In this document: positions 25,697 through 34,394 of the stretch, piece by piece
How positions within the stretch are numbered: position 1 is the stretch's first letter
Layout of the letters: each line of letters starts with the position of its first letter
Assembly (NCBI GenBank): GCA_040217175.1
Contig: JAVJNT010000001.1
Location: 868,001-932,000, forward strand
Direction: 5' to 3'
Length of the DNA: 64,000 bases
From: Phycisphaerales bacterium
GTDB taxonomy: Bacteria > Planctomycetota > Phycisphaerae > Phycisphaerales > UBA1924
The notes under the pieces: model-generated
The model's input: only the letters and a program-made list of their open reading frames with translations
The model's database searches: none
Told to the model about the DNA's origin: nothing
Position numbers and translations under genes: made by a program

Positions 25697-27838
25697 TCAG
25701 CAGCCCGCGGCGAACTCGTTCTGGAATGCCAGGAAGTCGAAGATCGTCAGCGAACCATCGCCGTCGAAGTCCGCCGTGGGATCTCCCGCCGCAAAGAGAT
25801 TCTGGAACTCCAGGAAGTCGAAGATCGTCAGCGAACCGTCGCCGTCGAGGTCGGCCCTGCAGGACGAACCCGGCAGCCCGAGCGTCACCATGCCCGTATC
25901 GGATCCGGCCGAACCCGTGACTCGGAAGGTGAGGCTGTCGCCTGCGGTCGCAGCACCGTCGACGCGAACCAGCGCGAAGGCCTTGCCGTCGTGCCACAGC
26001 AGGTCCACGTCACCCGCGGGCGCCGAGACGATCTCGTAGTCGATGTTGGCTGCGTCGTCGCGCACCGAGGCCGGGAGCGATACCAGCACGGTCGATCCGG
26101 GTTCGATGATCCGGGTGTAGTCGTACGCGATCGGCGTCGTCGAAGTACCCGTCGATCCGCCGTCGACCGTGATCGTCTGCGGGGCCGAGCGTGCCTGCCG
26201 GCCGTCGGCGTAGCTTGCCTCGGCCCACACGGTGCTCGGTCCCTCGCCGAGGTCGGTTCCGTAGAGCGAGACGTCGCCGGCTGCGCCATCGATGGCGGCC
26301 AGCACCGCGCCGGCGCGGACGAGGCGGACCTCGTCGGCCCCCGTCGCATCGAGCGAGAACGTGAAAAGATCAGCGAGGTCGCCGCTCGCCGCGCTCGGCG
26401 AGACCGTCGGCAGGCGTCCGCTGTTGTTGACCGTCACCAGCACGGTCTCGCTGCCGCGCGTCTCCAGGTCGGTGTCGTCGTAGGCAACGACGCGGATCTC
26501 GTTGACACCGTCGGGCAGCAGCGTAGTGTCGAGTTCGAGATCGCCCGTGCCCAACGCCTCGTCGACCGTCACGCCGTTTGCCAGCAGCACGACGCGCCCG
26601 ATGCCTGCGCCGGGCTTGGCAGTCGAGGCGCTGGGGTCGATCATCACGACGCCCGACACGCTCCCGGGGATCGAGAACGACACGTCTGGGACATATGCAA
26701 ACGGGCGGGCGAGCGGGTCGCCGATGAACTGCACTTGGAAGGGCACGAATCCGATGCTGCGCAGGTAAGCCTCGCCCAGCGTGGCGCCCTGGTCGTAGAA
26801 GTAGTGCAGCCGGGCGTGCGGGAACTTGCCGGTGTAGTTGCAGGGCTCCTCAACGGTGCCCGAACTACCAACGGCGCCCTTGGCGATCCAGCGACTCATC
26901 TTGGTCTGGCTGCCCGTACCGAAGTGGCCGGCGAAGCTGGTCAGGTGATCAGCGAATGCCGCAGGGCCGAACGAGAAGTCGCCCGCGTCGATGGGCGGGT
27001 TGGCCACGCCCGTCATGATGCCAGCCGCCGTCACACCTCCCGTAGGAACCTGTCCGTCCTGCTGGACGGCGCTGGTGCCCTTCGCGTTCAGATCGGTGAT
27101 CACGCGGCCGAACTGCGGCTGGCGGACGTTGCGCGCCGAATCGGTGGTATTCATGAAGTAGTACGTGTCGCTCGACCCGCCGGGCGCCACGCCATCAGCC
27201 GCCACGGAGCGATCGATCATCGCCACCACCTCGTCGATGGTGTTGCCTCGCTCGCCCGTCCAGCCGAGCACGGCCCCGATGAACGACCGCCGCGCCAGAG
27301 ACGACGTGCTCGGATTGCCCGCCGCGTACTCGATCTCGCTGTCGAATCCGCGAGGCTCGCCAACCGGGCGATGGAACGGCTGCGTCCGCGTGACGGCGAA
27401 GTCGCCCGCGAGCACCTCGTCGACGTAGAACGCCATCGTGTAGGCACTTGAGATGCCGAAGTTATTCACCGAAGCGCACGCGTCGAACACCATCGAGGAA
27501 GCGCCCATGCGGTAGCGCGAGGGCGGCGCGATGATCACGTAGTCGGCCCGGTCGCCGATGCCACGGGCCGCCAGCTCGCCGAACAGCGCGACCAGGTTCT
27601 CGTCGTTGAAGGCCGCGAAGTTCGCCGCGTCGGGCGTCATGTAGAGCACGGCCGTCTCGGGCAGGCCGCGCGCGGCGATGTACTCGTTGGCCGCTCGCAT
27701 CGCATCCGGCGAGCCTGGGTCGACCACCAGGACGGCGTGCTCTGCCACGCCCGGTCCGGCCTGGCCGACCCGCGCAAGCAACGCACCGACCAACAGGGCC
27801 GCCGTTGCGGCCTTCCGTGCGAATCCGTTCTCAACCAT
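25697..27838 (-). CDS. TIGR03790-family secreted protein with dockerin-like tail
   Basis: 713 residues from the ATG at 27838 (GGGGAGG and CAGGA just upstream); the frame to 27940 is not needed. A signal peptide ends near GQAG. The first 400 residues match the TIGR03790 family by memory: VLVVDPGSPDAMRAANEYIA, RADYVIIAPPSRYRMG, the SGTVEEPCNYTGKFPHARLH segment, and FVPFQVQFIGDPLARPFAYV. This family is found in planctomycetes, acidobacteria and others, with no known function. Two Ig/cadherin-like beta domains follow (about 420-650). The last 54 residues are the tandem FDFLxFQN module ending in AGC at the stop. It lies 149 bases before the sugar dehydrogenase gene on the same strand. Confidence 0.85.
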   Translation of the reverse strand: MVENGFARKAATAALLVGALLARVGQAGPGVAEHAVLVVDPGSPDAMRAANEYIAARGLPETAVLYMTPDAANFAAFNDENLVALFGELAARGIGDRADYVIIAPPSRYRMGASSMVFDACASVNNFGISSAYTMAFYVDEVLAGDFAVTRTQPFHRPVGEPRGFDSEIEYAAGNPSTSSLARRSFIGAVLGWTGERGNTIDEVVAMIDRSVAADGVAPGGSSDTYYFMNTTDSARNVRQPQFGRVITDLNAKGTSAVQQDGQVPTGGVTAAGIMTGVANPPIDAGDFSFGPAAFADHLTSFAGHFGTGSQTKMSRWIAKGAVGSSGTVEEPCNYTGKFPHARLHYFYDQGATLGEAYLRSIGFVPFQVQFIGDPLARPFAYVPDVSFSIPGSVSGVVMIDPSASTAKPGAGIGRVVLLANGVTVDEALGTGDLELDTTLLPDGVNEIRVVAYDDTDLETRGSETVLVTVNNSGRLPTVSPSAASGDLADLFTFSLDATGADEVRLVRAGAVLAAIDGAAGDVSLYGTDLGEGPSTVWAEASYADGRQARSAPQTITVDGGSTGTSTTPIAYDYTRIIEPGSTVLVSLPASVRDDAANIDYEIVSAPAGDVDLLWHDGKAFALVRVDGAATAGDSLTFRVTGSAGSDTGMVTLGLPGSSCRADLDGDGSLTIFDFLEFQNLFAAGDPTADFDGDGSLTIFDFLAFQNEFAAGC
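25700..25861 (-). repeat. Tandem dockerin-like module, copy set 2
   Basis: This encodes residues 660-713 of the TIGR03790-family protein. The module starts CRADLDGDG and ends AAGC, with Cys as the last residue. The DNA core CCAGGAAGTCGAA occurs at 25729 and 25810, again 81 bases apart. Confidence 0.85.
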
Positions 27839-28044
27839 TCCTGAGCCTCCCCGCGGCCGTGCCGCCTTCCATGCAGTGTCGCCCATCTTCCCTTCGCGTG
27901 CAACCCCGGAGGGGCCGAACTTCCCCGTTCCAACCGACAAGATTCTGAAGATTTGGGTAGAGTTTGGTATTGTTTCGGTCGGCCGTATCGGCGAGACTGT
28001 GCGATGGAGGACGCGGGGATGGTGTTGATCGGGGGTTCATTGCA

Positions 28045-28548
28045 ATGCACGTCCACGTCTGCCGCCACGCCCAGGCCGAGTCGAGTTCGGTCACGGGCCT
28101 CGACTTCGACCGCCCACTGACGCGGGACGGTCGCCTCCAGGCCCGATATCTCGCCGGGCTCATGAGCGGGCTGCTGCCACCCGAGCGACCGAGGCGGATC
28201 TTGGCAAGCCCGGCCGTCCGTACCTACCAGACCGCGCAGACCATCGCCGACGAGCTGGGTACCGGCGTGACCACGCTCGACCTGCTGCTGCCGGCGTGCG
28301 CCGCCGGCGAAGCGATCGCAGCCCTCGAGGAATTCGCCTGCGAGTCGCCCGTGCTGCTCGTCGGCCATAACCCCACCGTCACCGCCGTCGTGTCCGTCCT
28401 GCTCCACGGCGTGGCCGCGGGCATGCTGATGCCCGGCCCGGCGCTCCGGACCGGACAAATGGCGTCGCTCGTTGCCCCACACGGCATCAACCCGGGCGAC
28501 TGTGAGCTCATCGAGCTGCACCGATACGAGCCCGCTCTGGCGTCGTGA
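28045..28548 (+). CDS. SixA-like phosphohistidine phosphatase (histidine phosphatase superfamily)
   Basis: 167 residues from the ATG at 28045; the open frame further upstream is not conserved. The histidine phosphatase motif is present as VCRHAQAES, with the catalytic RH pair at residues 7-8, then DRPLTRDGRLQARYLAGL, ILASPAVRTYQTAQTIADEL and the second catalytic His in LLVGHNPTVTAVV. The short length and the RHAxA form are typical of SixA, which removes phosphate from histidines of phosphotransfer proteins. No two-component gene is nearby. It ends against the convergent zinc-ribbon gene with no gap. Confidence 0.88.
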   Translation: MHVHVCRHAQAESSSVTGLDFDRPLTRDGRLQARYLAGLMSGLLPPERPRRILASPAVRTYQTAQTIADELGTGVTTLDLLLPACAAGEAIAALEEFACESPVLLVGHNPTVTAVVSVLLHGVAAGMLMPGPALRTGQMASLVAPHGINPGDCELIELHRYEPALAS

Positions 28549-29094
28549 TCAGGGCCGGCGGTCCCGACGGCCGCACCAGGCACACACGCCCCTTTCACCG
28601 ATTGGGCCACCGCACGCACCGCACGGCTCGACCGAGGCGAGTTCGCTGATGCTCGGCGCGGCGTCGTAACAATCGTGGAGCGCTTCGGGGCCGTGCGTTT
28701 CGACGATCAGCGCCGCGACGTCGACGGCTGAACCGCAGGCCGGACACGCTTGCAGCGAGGCGTCGAGCGGCAGGGACGACTGGCACTCTGGACAATCGGG
28801 AGCCAGTTCGGGGTCGAGCACGCTCAAGTCGGGCTCGGCCAGGTCATCGAGCTCACCCTCGAGCTCCATCGGCTCGCTGGCCCATTGCTCGAGGAGGTAG
28901 TTCGCGAGTTCCGCGTCGGACTTTGCCCCGAGGACGACCTCGTAGATACCGCCGCCGCGCCCCATCCCCCACGACATCGCCCCGTCGCTATTGCCGCCCA
29001 CGACCTCGGCCGGCACCCCGTTCTGCACGAGATACTCCCGGGCCGACATCGCGTGGACGGCAGAGCGGAATCGAAACGGTGGTCCCCGGCGCAA
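28549..29094 (-). CDS. DUF2007-like protein with two zinc ribbons
   Basis: 181 residues, probably starting at the TTG at 29094, because the conserved-looking FRFRSAVHAMSAREYLVQNG lies before the first ATG (29049). The first 75 residues resemble DUF2007, a small alpha-beta domain described as a putative signal transducer (VPAEVVGG, then VVLGAKSDAELANYLLEQW). After an acidic linker come two zinc-ribbon-like CxxC pairs: CPECQSS with CPACGSA, and CGACGG with CAWCGRR at the C-terminus. It follows metG by 10 bases on the same strand, which suggests co-transcription. Its role is unknown. Confidence 0.65.
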   Translation of the reverse strand: MRRGPPFRFRSAVHAMSAREYLVQNGVPAEVVGGNSDGAMSWGMGRGGGIYEVVLGAKSDAELANYLLEQWASEPMELEGELDDLAEPDLSVLDPELAPDCPECQSSLPLDASLQACPACGSAVDVAALIVETHGPEALHDCYDAAPSISELASVEPCGACGGPIGERGVCAWCGRRDRRP

Positions 29095-29104
29095 GGCGTG
29101 TCCC

Positions 29105-30700
29105 TCAGGCGGTCGGCGCCGCTTCTTCGGCGTCGGCCCGCATGAACAGCGCCTCGCCCTTGGTCACCGGCGTTCCGGCTTCGAGCCCGAACCCACCGCG
29201 CCACTTGGAAAACGCCTCGAGCTGGCCGTCGCTCGGCACGCGGGAGCCGAGCATGCCAAGCACGTCGGCCGATTTCTTCGGCATGAAGGGCAGGAACAGC
29301 ACCGCTGCAATGCGCAACGCCTCGGCACAGTTGAAGAGGATCAACGCGAGGTCGGCGTAGTTTGGGTCGTCCGGCCCCGTGACTTTCTTGGCCAAGCGGA
29401 AGGGCTCGGTGTTATTGATGTATCCGTCGACGGCCGTCACGATCGCCAGGCCCTGGTGGGCCGCCCCATGAAGGTCGACCTGATCGAACAACGCCCGGGC
29501 GGTCTCCACGTGGCCCTCGGTCAGGTGCGGCCAATCGACGCCGCCGTGTACCGTCGCGTCGCGGGCCTGCGGTACCACGCCGTCGAAGTACTTGTGGATC
29601 ATGTTGACGACACGGCTCGCGCAGTTGCCCAGCCCGTTGGCGAGCTCGGCGTTGTACACGTCCACGAAGTTGGTGTGCGCAAAATCGGCGTCGGTCGGGC
29701 CTAGCGGTCCCTGCGTCGAAAGGTACCACCGGACCGCGTCGACCGAGTATCGCTCGCCGTAGGCGCGGAGCTGATCGATCTCGATGAAGTTGCCCATGCT
29801 CTTGGACATCTTCCGCCCCTCGGCCACGAAGTACGCGTGTGCATAGACGCAACCCGGCAGCGGCTCGTCGAGCGCCATGAGCATCGCGGGCCACACCACG
29901 GCGTGGAACCACAGGATGTCCTTCGCCAGCAGGTGGATCGATGCGGGCCAATAGTGCCGTCGCTCGGGCGTATCGACCACGGTGAGGTAGTTGCACAGCG
30001 CCTCGATCCAAACGTACACGCGGTGTCCGGGATCGTTTGGCATGCGGATGCCCCAGTCCTCCCCGCCGTCGTCCTTCACCGCACGGCTGACGGGGACGTC
30101 TTGCAGGCCCTGGCGCAGCCGCCCCAAGACCTCGTTGCGACGGGCCTCGGGCTGGACGAACCGGGGATGCTCATCGAGATAGGCATTGAGCTTGTCCTCA
30201 AACGCCGAGAGCCTGAAGAAGTAGTTCTGCTCGGTCCGCTTGTCGAGGGGCTTGCCGCTCACCGGGCTCTTGTAGTCGTGCGCCTTGGCGACCGACTCGG
30301 TCACGTACTCCTCCTGCCCAGGGTCGTACCAACCGACGTAGTCGCCCAGATAGATGTCGCCGCTATCGACGAGCTTCTGGATGTACGAGCTTGCCCGCGT
30401 CTTGTGCCGATCCTCGCTGGTTCGCACGAAGTCGTCCTGCACGATCTCCATGAAGGCAAAGGCCTCGCGGAAGGCCTGCGCGTTCTGATCGGCCCAGGCT
30501 TGGACGCTCACGCCGGCTTCGCGGGCGCGGTCGATCACCTTCTCCGCGTGCTCGTCCGTACCGGTGAGCATGAGCACGTCGTCGCCCGCCAGGCGATGGA
30601 AGCGTGCGATGACGTCGGCCAGCAGCGTGGTATAGCAGTGCCCGATGTGCGGGCGATCGTTGACGTAGTAGATGGGCGTCGTCGCGTAGAACGTGGGCAT
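29105..30700 (-). CDS. metG: Methionyl-tRNA synthetase, short form
   Basis: 531 residues. This class I synthetase charges tRNA-Met. The N-terminus reads FYATTPIYYVNDRPHIGH with the HIGH motif at 18-21; the LMLTGTDEHAEKV and VWIEALCNYLT motifs follow, and KMSKSMGN lies near residue 296. The CxxC zinc knuckles found in E. coli MetRS are absent between residues 120 and 165 (the area reads YDPGQEEYVTES and SPVSGKPLDKRTEQNYFF), as in knuckle-less types. The C-terminal EMAP/Trbp111-like tRNA-binding domain of longer forms is also absent. The anticodon-binding helical region ends the protein. Confidence 0.96.
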   Translation of the reverse strand: MPTFYATTPIYYVNDRPHIGHCYTTLLADVIARFHRLAGDDVLMLTGTDEHAEKVIDRAREAGVSVQAWADQNAQAFREAFAFMEIVQDDFVRTSEDRHKTRASSYIQKLVDSGDIYLGDYVGWYDPGQEEYVTESVAKAHDYKSPVSGKPLDKRTEQNYFFRLSAFEDKLNAYLDEHPRFVQPEARRNEVLGRLRQGLQDVPVSRAVKDDGGEDWGIRMPNDPGHRVYVWIEALCNYLTVVDTPERRHYWPASIHLLAKDILWFHAVVWPAMLMALDEPLPGCVYAHAYFVAEGRKMSKSMGNFIEIDQLRAYGERYSVDAVRWYLSTQGPLGPTDADFAHTNFVDVYNAELANGLGNCASRVVNMIHKYFDGVVPQARDATVHGGVDWPHLTEGHVETARALFDQVDLHGAAHQGLAIVTAVDGYINNTEPFRLAKKVTGPDDPNYADLALILFNCAEALRIAAVLFLPFMPKKSADVLGMLGSRVPSDGQLEAFSKWRGGFGLEAGTPVTKGEALFMRADAEEAAPTA

Positions 30701-30744
30701 GCCGGAGTGTATGGCCGACCCCGCCCACGCTCGCGTCCACCGGC

Positions 30745-31644
30745 TCAGCCTTCTCGCGATTCGTCCTGGTGCAATTCGCCGATCCCAGCGAGGCCCGGCA
30801 GTTGGATCGCCGGCAGCCTCGGAGCCAGCGCCTCGGCGAATCGGAAGAGTTCCATCCCTTCCATCGCCTCCATCAGGGCCATCATCGCCTCATACTTCGC
30901 GTCGTCGGAATCGGCGTCGCGCACGGCCTGCAACTCGGTCGAGAACCTCGACGCGTCCAGCCCCGCCTCGCGTACCGCCTCGCCCGCGTGGGCCGCACCG
31001 CGAACGGCCACCGACTTGAACATGCGCATCGCGTCGTCGGTCAGGCTGGTCATGGTGGTGCGAGCCATGAGCAGCTGCATCTGCTGCTGCTGCTCGTCGG
31101 GCGACATCTGCATGACCTGGTTGCTCAAGGCCTCGCTGCGCGCACGCACGTACTGCTGCACGATCCGGCGATTGGTCTCGCCCTGGTCGTTGCTGAGCAC
31201 GCCCTCGGTGACCAGGTACGACGACAGATTCGTCACCGAACCCAGCGCCTTCATGACTTCCGACGCGTGGGCCAACTCGGCCCGAGCCTCGATCGTAATG
31301 CCGTCGAAGAGTCCCTGGGCGGCCTCGAGGGCAAGGTCAGGGTTCTCGATCACCAGCCGCTGCACGTCGGCCAGCCATGCCCGTACGCCTTCCTCCACCC
31401 GCTCTTGCAGATCGGCGGGAATCGTCGGATTGACCGGCAGCGCCGCGATGTCGAGCCACGTAGACGGCGGCACGGGCATGCCGTCCTCGCCCGTCGTGAA
31501 GATGTTCTCGAACTCCGGCTGTGCCGGCTGTGGTGCGAGGCCAACTGGGGCCGGCGGCCGTTCGGGCGTCGCCTGGGCGAGCACGGCCGCGGAGACGGCG
31601 CCGACCGCGAGGCCGACGGAAAGCTTCTGGAACGTGCGGATCAT
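30745..31644 (-). CDS. Secreted helical protein of unknown function
   Basis: 299 residues from the ATG at 31644, with an AGGGGAG site upstream; an extension to 31683 is rejected. A signal peptide (KLSVGLAVGAVSAAVLAQ) is followed by a Pro-rich linker and a mainly helical domain, rich in Met, Gln and Ala (QVMQMSPDEQQQQMQLLMA; AKYEAMMALMEAMEGMEL). I do not recognise a family. It lies 100 bases downstream of another secreted protein of unknown function on the same strand, so the two may form an operon. A periplasmic structural or chaperone-like role is possible but unsupported. Confidence 0.65.
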   Translation of the reverse strand: MIRTFQKLSVGLAVGAVSAAVLAQATPERPPAPVGLAPQPAQPEFENIFTTGEDGMPVPPSTWLDIAALPVNPTIPADLQERVEEGVRAWLADVQRLVIENPDLALEAAQGLFDGITIEARAELAHASEVMKALGSVTNLSSYLVTEGVLSNDQGETNRRIVQQYVRARSEALSNQVMQMSPDEQQQQMQLLMARTTMTSLTDDAMRMFKSVAVRGAAHAGEAVREAGLDASRFSTELQAVRDADSDDAKYEAMMALMEAMEGMELFRFAEALAPRLPAIQLPGLAGIGELHQDESREG

Positions 31645-31744
31645 CGATCTCCCCTTCCCGCGAGGCGGGCTGGCTCTGTGCACTGCTGCGTCATGCCCCC
31701 AAGGTGGTCATTGTTGGCCACGTGGGCGGCGGTCTCGACCCCCA

Positions 31745-33604
31745 CTATCCGTCGGCGCCGGTCGTCGGAGTGGGGTACTTGCCCTCGAAGAAGCCCGGCT
31801 CGGGCGCTTCGTATCCCGTCCGCGCCTCGATGAGCTGGCGGTGGGCCTCGGGCGGCAGCTTGACGGCCACGTCCCAGAAGTCGGCGACCGTCATGGGGCC
31901 GTCCATCGCCACCACGGGCTCGAGCTCCTTGGCGACGTCATCGCTGACGTCGAGCCCGGCCAGCACGCCGCGGAAGTCGGGCTCGGTGACGCGGAGCTGG
32001 CGTGCGTAGGACGCCTTGGCATCCTTGATGATCTGCTGCAGCCGCCAGGGGCGCTTGATGTTGCCCGGCAGGGCCACGGAAGCGTCGTTCATCTCATCGT
32101 TGTCGCGCACCATCTTCAGGAGCTCGATGCGTGCGTCGAAGATGTGCCCGCCGTCGTACTCGTTGGCGATCCGCGCGAGCTCGATGAGCGTGTCCCATTC
32201 GATGCCGTTGCGAATGCGTTGATCGTTGTGGAAGGTCGAGGGCGCGGGCAGCTTCTCGTTGAGCCACGCACCGAACATGAGCCCCGCCAACCGCCAGTCC
32301 TCGTCGATGACGGCTTGTTCCAGAGGTGCATCCTCGACCGGGCCGTGGCCCGCAGCGACAAGCAGGAACTCGTACAGCCGCAGTGCCTGCTCATCAAAGA
32401 CCGCATCGCGATCGGCCAGCAGCCGGTCGAGCGTCTCGATGTCGGCCTCACTGATGGCTCCATGGGATCGCAGCAGCTCGTAAGCCTCCACGAATCCGGG
32501 GTCGTCGAGTCGAACGGCCTTGCCGTCGGGGCCACGCTCCAGGATCGAGGGGCCGTCTCCGGGCTGCACCCGCAGGACTTCGAGCTCTTCGTCGGTGAAG
32601 CGGAACTTGCCGTCGGCGTCGGGCTGCACGTCGGTCTGCGCCGAGATGCGCTGGCGTCGCGGCCGTTCTTGCTCGACGGCTCCGGCATTACCGCCCTCTT
32701 GGGCGGCCTCGACGGGCGGTCCCACGGGCTGCTCGCCCATCGACTCTGCGGCCGCGGCACGGGCACCCTCGGGTGGGCTCGGGAATGACACCTCGACGCC
32801 GGTTTGCGCACGCACGAATGCCGTGAGTTGCTCGTCGCTGAGTTCCGACATCGCGGGCCAGTAACCGTCCTGACTCACCTTGATGCCGAGCTCGGGATGG
32901 GCTTCCACCAGAGCTACCGCGCCACCGAATTCCTCTTCGAGCATGCGGGCTGCGTCCTCCATCGCATCACGCTGGATGAGTCGCTGCAAGATGGTCGAGT
33001 CTCGCAGCAAGACCTCGGACACCTCTTCGACGTCGACCTCGGCGAGCATCGCCTCGCGCTCTTCTTCGATCCGCGCGAAGTTGTACTCGCGGACCACCGC
33101 TGTCAAATCGATGTAGACCGGCCTGTCGATTTCGGCTCGGACGACCGAGTCTGTCGCGAACTGGCCGCGACGCCCGTACTCGCCCAACGAGGCCATGAGA
33201 GCCACGCCCATGGCGTCGGTCTCGAGTTCCCGACCCTCGCGGGCGACCTCGAGCGCGTCGATGATCTTGTCAGCATTGAGGACGGCAGCCTGCCGGAGCA
33301 GGCGATCGCGCTCCGCCATGATGCGGTCCAGCGTGCGCCGCTGCTCGGCCTTGAGGTCGAGCACCTTGAGGGCGGCGCGACCGGGATCGCCCTGAAGCCT
33401 GACGACCCTGCCGTTGGCATCGCGCTCCAGGATGCTGGGCAACGCCCGCGGTTGCGGCGGCTTGGGCGCGAAGGGGTTGGCCTCTTGCGATCCGCCACTG
33501 TTCAGCGCATGGGCCGGCAGCGAGCCAGCCAGGGCCAGCCATGCCAGGGCGCCCAGGATCGGGCGGAGTCCGAGGCTCGGCATTGCGCGGTCTCGAGTCG
33601 TCAT
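31745..33604 (-). CDS. Secreted protein of unknown function with an internal duplication
   Basis: 619 residues from the ATG at 33604, with GAGGAGA upstream; the frame to 33739 adds no signal-like sequence. The signal peptide is LGALAWLALAGSLPAHA. Two segments share a pattern: LPSILERDANGRVVRLQGDP with TLDRIMAERDRLL, and GPSILERGPDGKAVRLDDP with TLDRLLADRDAVFDEQALRL, so the protein looks like an ancient tandem duplication separated by about 250 residues. The sequence is otherwise helical and charged. No family is recognised. The upstream gap to pyrE is 199 bases. Confidence 0.65.
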   Translation of the reverse strand: MTTRDRAMPSLGLRPILGALAWLALAGSLPAHALNSGGSQEANPFAPKPPQPRALPSILERDANGRVVRLQGDPGRAALKVLDLKAEQRRTLDRIMAERDRLLRQAAVLNADKIIDALEVAREGRELETDAMGVALMASLGEYGRRGQFATDSVVRAEIDRPVYIDLTAVVREYNFARIEEEREAMLAEVDVEEVSEVLLRDSTILQRLIQRDAMEDAARMLEEEFGGAVALVEAHPELGIKVSQDGYWPAMSELSDEQLTAFVRAQTGVEVSFPSPPEGARAAAAESMGEQPVGPPVEAAQEGGNAGAVEQERPRRQRISAQTDVQPDADGKFRFTDEELEVLRVQPGDGPSILERGPDGKAVRLDDPGFVEAYELLRSHGAISEADIETLDRLLADRDAVFDEQALRLYEFLLVAAGHGPVEDAPLEQAVIDEDWRLAGLMFGAWLNEKLPAPSTFHNDQRIRNGIEWDTLIELARIANEYDGGHIFDARIELLKMVRDNDEMNDASVALPGNIKRPWRLQQIIKDAKASYARQLRVTEPDFRGVLAGLDVSDDVAKELEPVVAMDGPMTVADFWDVAVKLPPEAHRQLIEARTGYEAPEPGFFEGKYPTPTTGADG

Positions 33605-33803
33605 TTCGATCTTCTCCTCAACGGGGCTCCCCTGGGGCCCTGCGTGCCTGAAGCCGCGAGTGCTGGCCTCGGCAGAGCCCCCGAATCCAATCATTGCCGC
33701 CGGCGTGCCACCGACCAACCCGCGGCGCTCGGGTGGCATTCAACCCGGCGATCGGCTCGTCGCAGCACGCTGATGAGCAATCCGCTCCCTATCCTGCCCT
33801 GTC

Positions 33804-34388
33804 ATGGAGTCGCCACACGCCCCAGCCCGTCCGTCCCCCACCCAGGCCCCGAACGACCTTGCAGCCAAGATCGCCGACGCCTGCCTGCTTCGGGGCAATT
33901 TCACCCTGCGGTCGGGCCGCCAGAGCTCGTACTACCTCGACAAGTACCGCTTCAGCACCCGGCCCGAGCTTCTCGGACCCGTGGCCGACTTGCTGGCCGA
34001 CCAGGCCGCCGACCTGCTGCGTCCCCACGCCGGGGTGCCCCATCGCCTGGCCGGCGCCGAGCTCGGAGGCATCCCGCTCGTCACCGCGTGCGCGCTCCGA
34101 CTTAGCCTTCCGGCGATCTTCGTGCGAAACTCCAAGAAGGAGTACGGCACGGCTAAGCAGATCGAGGGCCAGCTCGAGTCCGGCGACGCCATCGTGCTCT
34201 TCGAGGACGTGGCCACGAGCGGCGGACAGGCCGTCGAAGCGGTCGAGCTCCTCCGCGAGATGGGCGCGACCATCGCTGGCGTGGTGACCACGATCGATCG
34301 CCAGGAGGGGGCGCGCGAGGCCGTCGAGGCCGCCGGCGTGCCCTTCCGAGCCATCTTCACCAAGGCCGACCTGGGCGTGACCGAGTAG
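33804..34388 (+). CDS. pyrE: Orotate phosphoribosyltransferase
   Basis: 194 residues. It joins orotate to PRPP to make OMP in pyrimidine synthesis. The family signature is clear: an ACLLRGNFTLRSGRQSSYYL start with the YYLDKY element, the AGAELGGIPLVTACAL loop, FVRNSKKEYGTAKQIEGQ (the flexible catalytic loop with KKEYGT) and the PRPP-binding motif AIVLFEDVATSGGQ. Length is normal. It is a single gene between two oppositely oriented genes for secreted proteins, with no other pyr gene nearby. Confidence 0.95.
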   Translation: MESPHAPARPSPTQAPNDLAAKIADACLLRGNFTLRSGRQSSYYLDKYRFSTRPELLGPVADLLADQAADLLRPHAGVPHRLAGAELGGIPLVTACALRLSLPAIFVRNSKKEYGTAKQIEGQLESGDAIVLFEDVATSGGQAVEAVELLREMGATIAGVVTTIDRQEGAREAVEAAGVPFRAIFTKADLGVTE

Positions 34389-34394
34389 CGGGCC

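Noticed and set aside
29837-32788. A 983-codon plus-strand open frame
   Set aside because: It is antisense to metG and two secreted-protein genes that have signal peptides or clear motifs. Such long antisense frames are common in GC-rich DNA.
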